From JASEGV01 sp037443545 (lineage in GTDB: Bacteria > Bacteroidota > Ignavibacteria > UBA10030 > BY39), in assembly GCA_037443545.1 (NCBI GenBank), contig JBBIOD010000004.1, positions 1 to 64,000 of the forward strand: a stretch of DNA of 64,000 nucleotides, given 5' to 3'. The position numbers were made by a program, and so were the translations under genes. The notes under the pieces were generated by a model. The model worked only from the letters and a program-made list of their open reading frames with translations. It had not been told where the DNA came from and made no database searches. Below, piece after piece: positions 27,269 through 36,212 of this stretch. Positions within the stretch are counted from its first letter, which is position 1. Each line of letters opens with the position of its first letter.

Positions 27269-29911
27269 CTACAAACTAAACCAATACGTTGCTTTAATCA
27301 TAAAAATATTATCGGCATTTGCATCCAACAAGTTTGAAAAATCTCTTCCGAAATTCGTGTTTTCCGGGTCGCTGTTTTCTTCCCGGCTTTGTGTCCATAC
27401 AAAAAATAATGTCGAGCCCGGCAAATATTCCCACCTGAATACTGCATTACCGCGAAGCGATTTGAAATTGAATCCTTTCTGAATAGTAAATGTTTTTAAA
27501 GGGCCTGTCCCGTCGGGGTCAATCAAATAATTTTTGTCCTCATCCCTCACTACTGTCGAGCCGTTCTCACCGTAGTTATTAAAATCGAATGTGTTTGATC
27601 GTGAAAGCTCTTTGATGTTACTGTATTTTCCCACCGTGAAATAGGGTTGGGCATACAACTGTAAACTAAGTGTTGGTGTAAACGTCCAGTTTAATCTTAT
27701 GCTTGCTGAAATTGTTGTTCGATCTAACTTGCCAAATATATATCTCTTCCCGTACGTTGCGAATGCATTTTGGTCGGTTATTTCACCGAGATACTGAGCG
27801 ATAGCGTGACTGAAACTGTATTCTGGGGAGAAATTAATATTTATATAAGAAGTTGGTTTCCAGCTCATACCGGTTCCAAAGTAAGTACCACTGCCCCCAA
27901 ATTCGTTTTCGTTGTGTCCGGTATAAATATTAAAGACAGTTTGCTTACGTGAGTCGGTAAAACCGGAAATGTTAATTTCATAACTCGAAGGTGCAAGCAT
28001 TTTCGGGCCGCCCCTTGTTCGTTGAATATCGGTAGATTTCGTTGAGTAGAAAACCTGTCCATTGACTCCCCAATAATTTAGAAAGGTACAATTATATCCG
28101 ACGAAAAATAATTCCATAGTTTTGTCGCCACCGAAATCATAGCTTCGTGCAGTAGAAATAAAAATCGATTTAGATCTGGAAAAATTATCCGGTTCATACC
28201 ATTGATATCCAACGAGTATATGTCCGTTTAGTTGGTCGGCTCTGTAAAGATATCCCAAATCGTTCACATCGAAGGCAGGAGATATAAATCCAAAAGCAGA
28301 ATTGAACATCCAATTACCTTTTTGTTTGTTAAGGGCAAACCTGCCCGCCGAACCGGAGAGCGAAATTGCATTGCTATCCAACGTTATATAATTTGCATCG
28401 GGCCGCTGGAAGTAACGCTGCGGCGACTTTTGCAGAGATAATATCCTGTCTTTTGTTCCTGCTGCATAACTAAATCCAACCCATCCGGTTGTTACCCAAG
28501 TTCGATCGTCGTCAAGGAAAAACCAGCCGTCGCTTGCCACAGTATAGTGCCTGCGGTTTAATAATCCGGTTAAATCTTTGTTCCGCAAGTCTCTCTCGAC
28601 TGCAGTCAGTAAATAACCGATTCCGTAATAACCGTCGTTAAATTCATACTGTGTCCTGCCGACTCCGTAAAACGCAAGGGGCTCAACTTCTTCTCTGGTT
28701 CGCGCTCTGTCATTTTCTACATCAGCAATTTCCTTTTGAGTTACGGCAGTAAGAATTCCTAACGACTGCTCACTATTAAGTTTTCCACTAATTTTTGCCG
28801 CTCCGAGAATTGTGGTTTGATTAGGGACATTATTAAAACCGTTCAGATATCTTGAGGGAGCTTTCCCTATTCTGCGACTGTAAAAGAATTGTGGATTACT
28901 CCAATTAAAACCCGCATTGTTGTTGGCGCCTCCTCTCCCGAAATTAAAAATGTTCGAGCCTTCGATGAAGAAAGGTCGCTTCTCGCTGTAATAAGTTTCA
29001 AAAGCCGATAGGTTGACTTCGGCAGGGTCAACTTCAACCTGGCCAAAGTCGGGGTTGATAGTTGCATCCACGGTGATGTTGCTGCCGATCCCGATTTTAA
29101 AATCGGCGCCGATATTTTTGGGATAGTTCGTTCCATCGTTAAACGGATCGCCCTTAACAAAATTTTTTGTAAATTCTCCCCCCGAAACAACGTACGGTGT
29201 AATTTCAAATCGTGAAGGGGGAGAAATATTTTTTATTCCGTTTAGGTAAGCAAATCGGGAAACGAATCCGCTTTCCTTCTTTGGCACCATCACATAAAAA
29301 TCGCTTTCATTGTTTCGTGCTATCTCTCTTAAAAAATTCACGCCCCAAACATATTCATTCTTTTTTGTAAATCTGAGTTGCGAATATGGTATCCTCATTT
29401 CTACACACCATCCTTGATCATCAATACTTACACCGCGATCCCACACTCCGTCCCACGTATCATCGCTCCACGAATCGTTATAAAAAGTTCCATCACCGAT
29501 TGAGCCGACAGGATTTACACCAAAGTAATAGGCTGTTCGTCTGTCGAGGTAAGAATCTATTGAAACGTATAACCAATCAGATTTTGGTGAATTGTCACGG
29601 CGAGCCAATAGTCCTGTTATCGAATCGGGTGAAGAGTCATACATCCTTGCACTGACATATAAAGCATTATCATCGTAACTAATCCAAAATTCTGTGCGTT
29701 GAGTAGGTTTTGCTCCTTCTGTTGGTTCACTCTGTATAAAATCATCTAATCCCTTTGTCCGGTAAAGTTCTTCGGACAACTTTCCATCAATGATTAGTGG
29801 ATGATTCAATCGGGTAGCGGTAACCGACTTTGATTCTACCGGACTTTGATTAAAGCCGTGTGTTTGTAAAAGAAAAAATAATAGAGTAATAAGAATAGCT
29901 ACAATTTTCAT
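27269..29911 (-). CDS. DUF5916 outer-membrane protein with CBM9-like N-terminal domain
   Basis: 880 residues from the ATG at 29911, which begins a signal peptide (MKIVAILITLLFFLLQTHG); the longer frame reaches 29959. Residues about 25-230 look like a CBM9/DOMON-type sandwich (LIIDGKLSEELY, FWISYDDNALYVSARMYD, SDDTWDGVWDRG). The rest is the DUF5916 region, with many amphipathic strands of a large barrel and conserved blocks such as DFKIGIGSNITVDATINPDFGQVEVDPAEVNLSAFE and EKRPFFIEGSNIF. It ends with the aromatic WFSL, typical of outer-membrane insertion. Function unknown; it often occurs with secreted hydrolases. Confidence 0.85.
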   Translation of the reverse strand: MKIVAILITLLFFLLQTHGFNQSPVESKSVTATRLNHPLIIDGKLSEELYRTKGLDDFIQSEPTEGAKPTQRTEFWISYDDNALYVSARMYDSSPDSITGLLARRDNSPKSDWLYVSIDSYLDRRTAYYFGVNPVGSIGDGTFYNDSWSDDTWDGVWDRGVSIDDQGWCVEMRIPYSQLRFTKKNEYVWGVNFLREIARNNESDFYVMVPKKESGFVSRFAYLNGIKNISPPSRFEITPYVVSGGEFTKNFVKGDPFNDGTNYPKNIGADFKIGIGSNITVDATINPDFGQVEVDPAEVNLSAFETYYSEKRPFFIEGSNIFNFGRGGANNNAGFNWSNPQFFYSRRIGKAPSRYLNGFNNVPNQTTILGAAKISGKLNSEQSLGILTAVTQKEIADVENDRARTREEVEPLAFYGVGRTQYEFNDGYYGIGYLLTAVERDLRNKDLTGLLNRRHYTVASDGWFFLDDDRTWVTTGWVGFSYAAGTKDRILSLQKSPQRYFQRPDANYITLDSNAISLSGSAGRFALNKQKGNWMFNSAFGFISPAFDVNDLGYLYRADQLNGHILVGYQWYEPDNFSRSKSIFISTARSYDFGGDKTMELFFVGYNCTFLNYWGVNGQVFYSTKSTDIQRTRGGPKMLAPSSYEINISGFTDSRKQTVFNIYTGHNENEFGGSGTYFGTGMSWKPTSYININFSPEYSFSHAIAQYLGEITDQNAFATYGKRYIFGKLDRTTISASIRLNWTFTPTLSLQLYAQPYFTVGKYSNIKELSRSNTFDFNNYGENGSTVVRDEDKNYLIDPDGTGPLKTFTIQKGFNFKSLRGNAVFRWEYLPGSTLFFVWTQSREENSDPENTNFGRDFSNLLDANADNIFMIKATYWFSL

Positions 29912-29992
29912 ATTGGATTTTCCGATTATTTTAAAATCTAAACTTACTACGACAAGCATAGTAGTTTGTTACAAAATAAAAGAATAATTTGT

Positions 29993-30021
29993 TTGGAATA
30001 TTGTTCAAGATTTAATATATT
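29993..30021 (+). promoter_or_regulatory. Sigma70-like promoter of the DUF6263-like gene
   Basis: TTGGAA at 29993-29998, 17 bases, TATATT at 30016-30021, 34 bases before the ATG at 30056. A strong GGAGGG Shine-Dalgarno precedes that ATG. Confidence 0.5.
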
Positions 30022-30055
30022 CAACAAAAAATTATAAACAATTATTGGAGGGAAT

Positions 30056-30895
30056 ATGTTGACAACTCGATTCGTTAAGAAATTTACTTTTGTTCTTTTT
30101 TTCTTTTTAATGCAAGCGTCGTCGCAGGAAACGTTTAAATTGGAACATAAGTTTGAAGGAGGAAAAACTTACCACTATAAAGATATTGTTTCCTCCAAAG
30201 TTATACAAGAAATGATGGGCACCGAATCGAGGGTGGATACTAAAAGCGAGTTCGTTCATAAATTAGTTGTTGATTCTGTATCCGCGAATGGGGATGTGGT
30301 GTTAATTATATCTTTCGATTCAGCACGCGTATCGCTTCAACAGAAAAAATTGGACACAACCATCGTTGTGAACGAAATAATAGGGAAGAGAAAAAAAATT
30401 ACGTTGTCTAAATTAGGAAAAGTGGAACATAAGGTAGTCATCGACAAAATTAAACTGGGTAAAGATATGACCGGTGAAGTTATTAATGAAGCAATTTCTT
30501 TCCCGATATTTACAGATAGAGAAATAAAAATTGGAGATAAGTGGACATCAACTTCCATCGATACGGTGGAAATGATGGGAAGTAAAATGCCACTAAAAAC
30601 CAATGCCTCATACACGATCGCAAAAAAAGAAACAAAACTCGGACATGAGTGTTTGAAGATAGAATATCAAGCCGAAACCGAAAGCGAAGGAAAAACAACA
30701 ATGCAGGGTGTCGAGCTATATATCGAAACTTCTGGAGATATCGAAGGAAATATCTATTTTGATCCGAAAGCGGGTTTGGTTATTTATGAAGAAGTTGAAA
30801 CAGATATATCCACAACTCTGGCAACTACAGGTCCGCAATCGATGATGATACCAATTACGCAAACATCAAAATTAAAGAGAACGATTGTGCAGTAA
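30056..30895 (+). CDS. DUF6263-like secreted protein
   Basis: 279 residues, signal peptide ending about MQASSQ. The mature protein is beta-rich and lysine-rich: opening with LEHKFEGGKTYHYKD, mid-region DREIKIGDKWTSTSIDTVEMMG, then CLKIEYQAETESEGKTTMQG and IYFDPKAGLVIYEEVETD. This layout matches small periplasmic or surface proteins annotated as DUF6263, which lack a known role. No lipobox. Single-gene unit with its own promoter. Confidence 0.65.
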   Translation: MLTTRFVKKFTFVLFFFLMQASSQETFKLEHKFEGGKTYHYKDIVSSKVIQEMMGTESRVDTKSEFVHKLVVDSVSANGDVVLIISFDSARVSLQQKKLDTTIVVNEIIGKRKKITLSKLGKVEHKVVIDKIKLGKDMTGEVINEAISFPIFTDREIKIGDKWTSTSIDTVEMMGSKMPLKTNASYTIAKKETKLGHECLKIEYQAETESEGKTTMQGVELYIETSGDIEGNIYFDPKAGLVIYEEVETDISTTLATTGPQSMMIPITQTSKLKRTIVQ

Positions 30896-30947
30896 GTCGG
30901 ATGTATACAAAAATCTGACGAACGAATCGTGATTTGAATAATTCGAT

Positions 30948-31120
30948 GAGACGCCCGATGGGTCGTCTCGCCTTGATATACAAAACATTTTGATTAAATC
31001 GGGACGATGCGATGCACGCACGATAACAATCGGGGGCTCCGCATTCTAACATTCATTGTAGGTCGACGAGTCCCGTCCATCTACAGCGCCGCTGTGGCAT
31101 GTAAACAAAATCCGACATAC
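30948..31120. repeat. Palindrome-rich intergenic stretch
   Basis: The 322-base gap 30896-31217 has no gene. It holds GAGACGCCC-GAT-GGG-T-CGTCTC (30948-30969), an imperfect TGTAG/CTACA pair around 31057-31086, and ACAGC-GCC-GCTGT (about 31083-31095). GAGACG...CGTCTC palindromes are a known type of dispersed intergenic repeat in several phyla. Membership here is a guess from appearance only. Confidence 0.4.
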
Positions 31121-31130
31121 AAGCACGAAT

Positions 31131-31163
31131 AAAAAAAGCCGATTCCTTTTTCAAGAAATCGGC
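31131..31163 (-). terminator. Rho-independent terminator of ackA
   Basis: On the minus strand GCCGATTTC (31163-31155) pairs with GAATCGGC (31145-31138), followed by a run of seven T. It lies 55 bases past the ackA stop. Confidence 0.85.
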
Positions 31164-31217
31164 GCTTCCATAATAACATACTCCACTGCTCCAATTATCC
31201 AATGGTCAAATAATTCC

Positions 31218-32465
31218 TTACCATCTTCTCGGAACATTTTTTACACACCTAACTGTATCGCGTGCAATGAGCAACTCTTCGTTAGTCGGAATAACATAAG
31301 CTTTTAATTTCGATTCGGGTTTTGTTATGATCCCTTCTTTTCCACCGATAGTTTTGTTGTTTGCTTTTTCATCCAATTCTAAACCAAAGAACTCTAATCC
31401 TTTGCAAATGCGTTTGCGGATTTCAGAACTGTTCTCGCCAATACCACCAGCAAAGACAATCGAATCAGCTCCGTTCATACCGGCGAGGTAGGCGCCAATA
31501 TACTTACGAGCACGTCCACAGAAGATATCAATTGCGAGGCGTGCACGGCGGTCTTCGTGTTCTTTTTCTTCGGCGAGCAAATCGCGCATATCGTTCGTAA
31601 GTCCGGATAAACCTAACAGTCCCGATTGCTTGTTTAATATAGCGTAGATTTCATTCATCGTCATACCTTCCTTGTGATGGAGGAACTCAATTATCGCAGT
31701 GTCCATATCGCCGCCGCGGGTTCCCATAACTAATCCTTCGAGAGGTGTAAGTCCCATTGACGTATCGAATGAATCGCCATTCTTAATTGCACAGGCTGAG
31801 CATCCGTTACCAAGATGAAGCGTAATTATATTAACTTTTTCTCTCTCGATGTTTGCTAATTGTCGGTAGCGGTATGCGATATACCTGTGAGAAGTACCAT
31901 GGAATCCGTATTTACGGATTTTATGCCTGCGGTACAATTGATATGGAATTGCATACAGGTATGAAGTTTCGGGCATAGTGGAATGGAATGCTGTATCGAA
32001 TACGGCAACTTGCGGAATGCCGGGGCCCAACAGTTCGCGTCCTGCTATAATTCCTTTTAGGTTTGCCGGGTTGTGCAAAGGTGCCAACTCGATGCAATCT
32101 TCGATTCCTTCAATTACTTCGTCGTTAATTAAAGTTGACATCGTAAATTTCTCGGCACCGTGAACCACGCGATGTCCGACCGCATGAATATCGGCAAGCG
32201 AATTAATCCCGTTCAATTTCGATTCGGGTGAAATTATCCATCGTAGAATAAAATCCAACGCCGACCTATGATCGCGAAGAGGTATTGCCTGTTTTATTTT
32301 GGGCTGACCTTCCACTTGTAAAGTAATTAAAGCCTGGCTTCCGATACGTTCTAAGTAGCCACTTGCTATTCGTTTATCTTGATTTTTTTCAATGAGCTCT
32401 AAATCTGTTTTGATGATTTGAAATTTTACTGACGATGATCCACAGTTTATCACTAAAATATTCAT
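31218..32465 (-). CDS. ackA: Acetate kinase
   Basis: 415 residues from the ATG at 32465, which has GGAG seven bases upstream; an in-frame ATG at 32477 would add four residues. Interconverts acetyl-phosphate + ADP and acetate + ATP. Family motifs: ILVINCGSSSVKFQI at the start, VGHRVVHG, VAVFDTAFHSTMP, YGFHGTSHRY with the catalytic His, HLGNGCSACAI, DTSMGLTPLEGLVMGTRGGD, and FAGGIGENSSEIR near the end. No pta gene is adjacent. Confidence 0.96.
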   Translation of the reverse strand: MNILVINCGSSSVKFQIIKTDLELIEKNQDKRIASGYLERIGSQALITLQVEGQPKIKQAIPLRDHRSALDFILRWIISPESKLNGINSLADIHAVGHRVVHGAEKFTMSTLINDEVIEGIEDCIELAPLHNPANLKGIIAGRELLGPGIPQVAVFDTAFHSTMPETSYLYAIPYQLYRRHKIRKYGFHGTSHRYIAYRYRQLANIEREKVNIITLHLGNGCSACAIKNGDSFDTSMGLTPLEGLVMGTRGGDMDTAIIEFLHHKEGMTMNEIYAILNKQSGLLGLSGLTNDMRDLLAEEKEHEDRRARLAIDIFCGRARKYIGAYLAGMNGADSIVFAGGIGENSSEIRKRICKGLEFFGLELDEKANNKTIGGKEGIITKPESKLKAYVIPTNEELLIARDTVRCVKNVPRRW

Positions 32466-32545
32466 TATTTTCTCCATTTATTTTTGTTTATCGAAAGGAC
32501 TCTTGTAAGGTGATGGAGAAAGATAAGAAAATTTTTTGAAGAATG

Positions 32546-33991
32546 CTAAAAAGGTCTACTCATTCTAAAAAATACCCTTACCGGAGATTTTACATCTGTT
32601 TTCCATGCAAAACCCAAATGATATTTCCCATCTCGTGAACCGATTGCAAACCCTAAATCGCTTTTTAATGAATTGATTTGAAAGGCATCAAACCCCTCAG
32701 AAAAAGTAACGTAATCAGCTACGTCGTTAATATAACCGGCGTTGTATAATAAAATTAAATTCATATTACTCAACATTGAAAATGGGAACCCCGTATCGTC
32801 GCTGAACATTTTCCCATTGACTACATATTCCATATTTGCAAGTAATAACCGGTTACCTCTAAATTCTTTATACATATATGCGGGGAGGGTGCTTATACCG
32901 CCAAGTTCGTATGCACGTTGAACTGGTAAAATCCCATCCGATGTGGCTGCTCTGAACCGGAAATTTATATTATCGTATTTTCCGATTGGTTGATACCTGC
33001 GCACATCAAAAACGTATCTATTGAATTCATAATCGCCTTTAAAAGATTTGCCGGCAAATTCTCCTGTGAACGAGATACTCCATCCGGCAAGGTGAAGTTT
33101 GCGATCATCTAGCTTGTGCAAATCGACAGCGAGTATCAGACTCTGGATTTTTCCATCGTTTATTTTCGGATTAGTTCGAAAAGATTTTTTGCTACGGAAT
33201 AAAGACCAGTTAACATTATTATACAATGAGGCATATTCGTCGTTAAGAAACGAAATTTTAAGTTGCATATCGGCTAATGGGTTTCGTGTGTAATATCCAA
33301 CCCAAGTCGAAAAACCTGAACGCAAAAAGTAATCGCGGTAATCGTAGCGGAGTAATATAGCATTAAGAGTGTTTTCCAAATTTCCAGTAAGCCACTGATC
33401 GCGTGTATCTACGAGATTGTGTCCTTCAATTCCAAATTCAAAAAGTCTATCATCGAATCCAAACTGCTGCGAAGCACCGGATTGGTATTCCCATTTGTGA
33501 ACTCCGAATCCATAGCCGATTGACCCAAACAAAGCAAATTTTCTTTCCCTGTCCCAGAAAAATTTGTGCGGCGACTGTATGCCGAGAAATAATCCTTCAA
33601 CACGATTATATCGGAAAAGAAATTTATCATATAAATTATCCGTTGTTATTTTTGTTGAGTTATTACGAGGAATTCCGCGATCGATTGGAAACGCGTATAA
33701 GCTAAATCGTTCCGCTTGCGGAAAATTAAACTCTGCCGTTTCTTTTTCGCCGGCGCAACTTTCGTAATCGTTACGGTCGGTTTCATAATCCTCTTCACCC
33801 ATTGATTCATCATCGTATATTTTGACTCCTAATTCCCGTTCAATTTGTGCGAAAACATCTTTAACTATGTTGTCAACCCGATTTCTGATATTTCTTTTTT
33901 TTGTTTCCGACGTGGAGTCTTGTGCAAAACTTTCATTAACCAAAAAGGTAAAAAGGAGTAAGAAAGTGAATAAAGTTGTGGTTCTTATCAT
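32546..33991 (-). CDS. Outer-membrane barrel protein of the Omp85 (surface antigen D15) type
   Basis: 481 residues with a signal peptide (LFTFLLLFTFLVNESFA). An acidic stretch follows (GVKIYDDESMGEEDYETDRND). The C-terminal two-thirds is strand-rich, with the Omp85-like block LPVQRAYELGGISTLPAYMYKEFRGNRLLLANMEY and a final aromatic (RMSRPF). POTRA domains are not evident, so it resembles the short patatin-type or DUF5686-like barrels rather than BamA. Starts 15 bases after the four-repeat protein gene ends, probably co-transcribed. Confidence 0.65.
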   Translation of the reverse strand: MIRTTTLFTFLLLFTFLVNESFAQDSTSETKKRNIRNRVDNIVKDVFAQIERELGVKIYDDESMGEEDYETDRNDYESCAGEKETAEFNFPQAERFSLYAFPIDRGIPRNNSTKITTDNLYDKFLFRYNRVEGLFLGIQSPHKFFWDRERKFALFGSIGYGFGVHKWEYQSGASQQFGFDDRLFEFGIEGHNLVDTRDQWLTGNLENTLNAILLRYDYRDYFLRSGFSTWVGYYTRNPLADMQLKISFLNDEYASLYNNVNWSLFRSKKSFRTNPKINDGKIQSLILAVDLHKLDDRKLHLAGWSISFTGEFAGKSFKGDYEFNRYVFDVRRYQPIGKYDNINFRFRAATSDGILPVQRAYELGGISTLPAYMYKEFRGNRLLLANMEYVVNGKMFSDDTGFPFSMLSNMNLILLYNAGYINDVADYVTFSEGFDAFQINSLKSDLGFAIGSRDGKYHLGFAWKTDVKSPVRVFFRMSRPF

Positions 33992-34006
33992 AATTTCTCC
34001 GTCTAA

Positions 34007-35794
34007 TTATTTGTTATCATCCTCTCTGTAGAGAGTTATTCCCCAATATTGTGCATCTTCCGGCGGGGTATCGTTCCAGCTATTGTATGAGTGCGAGTCG
34101 TCGGTTAGATACCGCAGGCGGTATTCCCCCTTATCGAGCAAAATTGTTGTGTTCACAATTCTGTTTTTACGGGCGCCGCCGGCATGAAAACTCATCGAAG
34201 CAGTCATTTCCCAAATGATTTTTCCAGTGTTAACATTTTCAATACTACCATAGTCGAACATCTCGTTCCGCTGCCCTTCACCGATAGAGTAAATTCGGAT
34301 GCGGGTTGGTTCGTTCAGTTTAAAAGTTTCTGACAGATTTGCATTGTCGCGAACACGTACAATTTGGGCGATAATATTTTTGTCCCGTTCCGGTGTAAAT
34401 TTATCGACCGCACTTTTTTCGAAATTATTTTCAACAGCATAGATTGTAATTCCCCAGTGCTCTTGATCGTAGGGGGGCGAAACGTTCCAGTCGTTATAAG
34501 AATGAGAATCATCGCTTTGAAAATTAACTATGTAATTCCCTTTTACGAGATGAACAATTTCGTCGATCATTCTATTTTTTGTTCCGCCTCCTGCGTGAAC
34601 AGTTTTATCTACGTTCATTTCCCAAACTTTTTCTCTCGTCTGTGCATTAATAATCCAGCCGTAATCTGCCATTCGCCGCCGCGAGGAATATCTTTCGCCG
34701 ATTGCATATATCCGCACATCCATATCTTGTTTGAGTGTAAATCCTTCACTGCGATTTTCGTTGTTGCCTAGTTTCGTAATTGCGGTAATTACATTTTTCT
34801 CGTCGTTGTAAGTAAACAGGTTAAACGAATTTCGGTCGGCTTCCGATTGTCCCATCAATGTGATGCCGTAGTTTAATGGGTCGTATGGTGGCGCTTCATT
34901 CCAATCAATGTATGAGTGAGAATCGTCAGTGAAATAATAGACAACATATTTACCCGGATTGAGATTAACAGTTCCATCGAATTTTAAATTTTTATCGGCG
35001 CCGCCTGCTTTTGTTGTATTGCTTTGTTTCATTTCCCATATCCGTTTACGCGTATTTACATCAATTATAAATCCGAAGTCGGAAAGGCCTTCTCGTCGCA
35101 CTCCTTCGCCTAAAGCGTAAATATGAATTGCGACAGGTTTATCTAAAACGAAGCCTTGTTGTACGTATTCATTCTCACCTAACCCGATTGATTTGTAGAG
35201 GACGTACGAAAAATCTTGAGGTGGATTAAACAATGATATTTCAGCCCGTTCATCTGCTAATAATTCGATGCCCCAGTTTTTAGAATTTTTCATCCACTCT
35301 CTGAAGATATCAACACCGAACCAGTCTTCTATCCATGAGGCTATCCAATCGTGCCTGGATCCAATACTTATAATGTCACCGCTTTTTCTGTGGTCGATAT
35401 TAGCCCGGATATTTGTAAATGTCGATTGATAACCGAAATACGTTGCAGCGAAATAAACTTCGTACGATCCTTTTGGCAGCGTAATATAGTCATCACACTT
35501 CCTATTGGTGCCGGTTAAACTCGTGTTATCGCGCGTCATCAGCCAAACTTTTTCGCGTGTGTCCGAATTAATAATCCAGCCATATGCGAACAACTTGTCG
35601 CGATAGTCTCGTTTTTTTTCTGACGCAGCGCCTCTTGCTTTGACGTGAATTGTAGTTTGATCATTCAGCTTAAAGCCGCCCGATTTTAATTCAGTGCGGC
35701 TAAAATCTTTTAACTCAATGAAAGTTTTTTCACCACAGATTATAAAACCTGTGGTTAACAGCGAAAAAAAAGCTATAACGATAAATTTATACAT
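34007..35794 (-). CDS. Secreted protein of four copies of an unrecognised about 120-residue repeat
   Basis: 595 residues with a signal peptide (MYKFIVIAFFSLLTTGFIICG). Four repeats are visible: about 35-185 (diverged, with an insert), 205-325, 350-465 and 480-592. Each runs: G-F-L---IRIYA-GE, YGWIIN--TREKVWEM, a HAGG--KNR turn, a strand ending KG-Y-V-Y, then SDDSHSY-DWN--PP-D and WGITLY. The first copy keeps YGWIINSDTREKVW and NWGIEL but lacks the SDDSHSY loop. The pattern suggests a beta-sandwich with a conserved acidic loop, perhaps metal- or glycan-binding. I do not recognise the family. Heads a likely operon with the Omp85-like barrel. Confidence 0.6.
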   Translation of the reverse strand: MYKFIVIAFFSLLTTGFIICGEKTFIELKDFSRTELKSGGFKLNDQTTIHVKARGAASEKKRDYRDKLFAYGWIINSDTREKVWLMTRDNTSLTGTNRKCDDYITLPKGSYEVYFAATYFGYQSTFTNIRANIDHRKSGDIISIGSRHDWIASWIEDWFGVDIFREWMKNSKNWGIELLADERAEISLFNPPQDFSYVLYKSIGLGENEYVQQGFVLDKPVAIHIYALGEGVRREGLSDFGFIIDVNTRKRIWEMKQSNTTKAGGADKNLKFDGTVNLNPGKYVVYYFTDDSHSYIDWNEAPPYDPLNYGITLMGQSEADRNSFNLFTYNDEKNVITAITKLGNNENRSEGFTLKQDMDVRIYAIGERYSSRRRMADYGWIINAQTREKVWEMNVDKTVHAGGGTKNRMIDEIVHLVKGNYIVNFQSDDSHSYNDWNVSPPYDQEHWGITIYAVENNFEKSAVDKFTPERDKNIIAQIVRVRDNANLSETFKLNEPTRIRIYSIGEGQRNEMFDYGSIENVNTGKIIWEMTASMSFHAGGARKNRIVNTTILLDKGEYRLRYLTDDSHSYNSWNDTPPEDAQYWGITLYREDDNK

Positions 35795-35960
35795 AAGAGT
35801 TACCCAGTTCTAATTTCTTTATTGCTTTACGATAATTAGCCGATTTGGTTTCGTTACAGTCATAATCGTAAAATAAATTACCTCAAATCGGGAAAACTAT
35901 TGTATATTCTGCAAAATTCGGTTAAGAAACCATGTTTTTGTTGTTTTATTACAAATTTGT

Positions 35961-36179
35961 ATGAAAATTAAAACGGCAGAAAATATTTTTAATTTATTTG
36001 ACACAGCAGCTCTTGCTACCGATTCACTGCTTATCGTTATCTATTGTAATAACGCTTTTTTGAGATGTATAAAACCAAACATGCTGATGATTTTGGGAAA
36101 AAATAGATTAAGCTCACTTTTTAGGAATAGAGAAATTATGGAAGCGTTTAAAGACCAAAAACCCCGATTTCAAATTTGA
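35961..36179 (+). pseudogene. Small frame resembling a PAS-domain remnant
   Basis: The 72-codon frame reads IFNLFDTAALATDSLLIVIY, then NNAFLR and ILGKNRLSSLF-N-EIMEAFK. This order resembles the core of a PAS sensor domain, but it lacks any output domain and ends inside a terminator stem. It may be a leftover of a sensor kinase, or chance. Low confidence. Confidence 0.3.
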
Positions 36180-36192
36180 AAACGGGGTTTTT
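36157..36192. terminator. Bidirectional rho-independent terminator downstream of icd
   Basis: AAAAACCCCG (36157-36166) pairs with CGGGGTTTTT (36183-36192). A and T runs on both sides allow use in both directions. It lies 21 bases past the icd stop on the minus strand. Confidence 0.85.
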
Positions 36193-36212
36193 CAACGATA
36201 GGGTGTGGTACG

